From: Pseudorhodobacter antarcticus
Lineage (GTDB): Bacteria; Pseudomonadota; Alphaproteobacteria; Rhodobacterales; Rhodobacteraceae
NCBI GenBank assembly: GCA_945897655.1
Contig: CAMDHB010000201.1
Span: 1-6,674, forward strand
Direction: 5' to 3'
Length of the DNA: 6,674 bases
A program made the position numbers and the translations under genes. The notes beneath the pieces were generated by a model. It was not told where the DNA came from, did no database searches, and was given only the letters and a program-made list of their open reading frames with translations. Positions 5,600 through 6,674 of the stretch are shown one piece after another. Numbering within the stretch: position 1 is the first letter of the stretch; each line of letters starts with the position of its first letter.

Positions 5600-6674
5600 A
5601 TGAACCAAACCCGATTCATTCACCTGCGCGTCCACACCGAGCATTCGTTGTTGGAAGGTGCTGTACCCGTCAAGAAGCTGGTCAAGTTGTGCGTCGAGGC
5701 CGGGATGCCTGCCGTGGCCGTGACCGACACCAACAACATGTTTGCTGCGCTGGAGTTTTCGGTGACGGCGATGGAGGCCGGGGTGCAGCCCATCGTGGGG
5801 TGTCAGGTTTCGGTGGTGCATGACCCCACGATGCCTGGTGAAAAGGCGCGTCCGCCTGCGCCAGTGGTTTTGCTGGCGCAGAACGAGGCCGGGTATCTGA
5901 ACCTGATGAAGCTGAATTCTTGTTTGTACATAGACAAGGGTGGCGCTTTGCCGATGGTGACGTTGGAGCAGTTGGAGCAGTTTTCGGAGGGATTGATCTG
6001 TCTGACCGGGGGGGCAGAGGGGCCGGTTGGGCGGTTATTGCAGACCAATCAGGGGCCAAAGGCGCGGGCGCTGATGCAGCGGTTGGCCCGGGCCTATCCA
6101 GAGCGGCTGTATGTGGAATTGCAGCGCCACGGGATGGCGGGCGAACAGTTGACCGAGCGTGGCTTTGTCGAAATGGCCTATGAGATGGGCTTGCCGCTGG
6201 TTGCGACCAACGATGTCTATTTCCCCAAGACGGGCATGTATCAGGCCCATGACGCGCTGATCTGTATTGCCGAGGGCGCCTATGTCGACCAGCAGCAGCC
6301 ACGCAGGCGGTTGACGCCGCAGCATTACTTCAAATCGGAAGCCGAGATGGCGGCGCTGTTCGCTGACCTGCCCGAAGCGTTGGACAACACAGTTGAAATC
6401 GCCCGCCGCTGTGCCTTTGCCGCGTACAAGCGCAAGCCGATCCTGCCGAAATTCGCGGATGACGAGGTGAACGAGTTGCGGCGTCAGGCGAATGAGGGGT
6501 TGCAGGCGCGGCTGCGCGTCATCCCGCATTCGGTGAGCCCTGAGGAGTATCAGGCCCGGCTGGATTTCGAGTTGAACGTGATCGAGAAGATGGGGTTTCC
6601 CGGATATTTCCTGATCGTGGCCGACTTCATCAAATGGGCCAAGGACCGGGGTATTCCGGTGGGGCCGGGCCGGG
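5600..6674 (+). CDS. dnaE: DNA polymerase III alpha subunit DnaE, N-terminal part (cut by window edge)
   Basis: The frame is open from ATG 5600 to the window end, giving 358 codons of the roughly 1,150-1,180 usual for DnaE, the replicative polymerase of the bacterial chromosome. The N-terminal PHP domain is clear: RFIHLRVHTEHSLLEGAV (5-22), GMPAVAVTDTNN (35-46), VQPIVGCQV (62-70), LPLVATNDVYF (198-208). PEALDNTVEIARRC (258-271) and MGFPGYFLIVADFIKWAKD (331-349) follow, and the fragment ends at PVGPGR, just before the catalytic palm, so the polymerase aspartates lie outside. Several PHP metal-ligand histidines are replaced (Arg10, Thr44, Tyr207), as in E. coli DnaE. The start matches homologues; the only purine-rich motif, GGAG, is two bases before ATG, so initiation is atypical. 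Divergent from xdhA with no evident functional link. Confidence 0.96.
   Translation, partial: MNQTRFIHLRVHTEHSLLEGAVPVKKLVKLCVEAGMPAVAVTDTNNMFAALEFSVTAMEAGVQPIVGCQVSVVHDPTMPGEKARPPAPVVLLAQNEAGYLNLMKLNSCLYIDKGGALPMVTLEQLEQFSEGLICLTGGAEGPVGRLLQTNQGPKARALMQRLARAYPERLYVELQRHGMAGEQLTERGFVEMAYEMGLPLVATNDVYFPKTGMYQAHDALICIAEGAYVDQQQPRRRLTPQHYFKSEAEMAALFADLPEALDNTVEIARRCAFAAYKRKPILPKFADDEVNELRRQANEGLQARLRVIPHSVSPEEYQARLDFELNVIEKMGFPGYFLIVADFIKWAKDRGIPVGPGR

Noticed and set aside
5444..5821. N-terminal extension of the xdhA frame into dnaE antisense
   Set aside because: The family N-terminus begins at the ATG at 5443 with a good Shine-Dalgarno; the extension is antisense to conserved DnaE PHP sequence.
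5963..5980. Tandem 9-bp repeat TTGGAGCAG x2 in dnaE (LEQLEQ)
   Set aside because: The segment aligns with the usual length of DnaE around the LxxLxxxxEGL region, so it looks like ordinary coding sequence and not a recent duplication.
5682..6302. A 206-codon minus-strand open frame inside dnaE
   Set aside because: Pro/Ala/Arg/Ser-rich reverse frame of a clearly coding dnaE segment; no domain and no ribosome site seen.

Overview
This GC-rich window looks like chromosomal DNA of an alphaproteobacterium, most probably a member of the Rhodobacteraceae. The main reason is the xanthine dehydrogenase operon: XdhA is 462 aa and XdhB 789 aa, arranged xdhA-xdhB-xdhC, closely matching what is known for Rhodobacter capsulatus. 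The active-site residues of XdhB fall within one residue of R. capsulatus numbering for the first three. The genus cannot be fixed from the sequence alone.

Layout. Bases 1-746 (+) hold the 3' part of an ArsR-family regulator gene and, overlapping it by ATGA, a gene for an SRPBCC/AHSA1-domain protein. After a 26-bp convergent gap, bases 773-5443 (-) hold xdhA, xdhB and xdhC, read right to left. The xdhA/xdhB junction is an ATGA overlap, and the xdhB/xdhC junction is an 8-base overlap. A 156-bp divergent intergenic region (5444-5599) separates xdhA from dnaE, whose first 358 codons run off the right edge (+).

How the genes work together. XdhA carries two [2Fe-2S] clusters and FAD. XdhB carries the molybdenum cofactor and the purine site. 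Together they should form an NAD-dependent enzyme that oxidises hypoxanthine to xanthine and xanthine to urate. XdhC should bind and protect the cofactor and help its sulfuration before insertion into XdhB. The ArsR/SRPBCC pair and dnaE have no evident functional link to purine oxidation.

I see no new multi-gene system. The unusual feature is two palindromic elements inside the coding part of the xdh operon. A perfect 28-bp palindrome forms the last codons of xdhB and ends two bases before the xdhC start codon. A GC-rich hairpin element is read in frame as the linker between the Fe-S and FAD domains of XdhA. Both look like dispersed intergenic repeats that have become protein-coding sequence, and the first could also control translation of xdhC. 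The PHP domain of DnaE also lacks several metal-ligand histidines.
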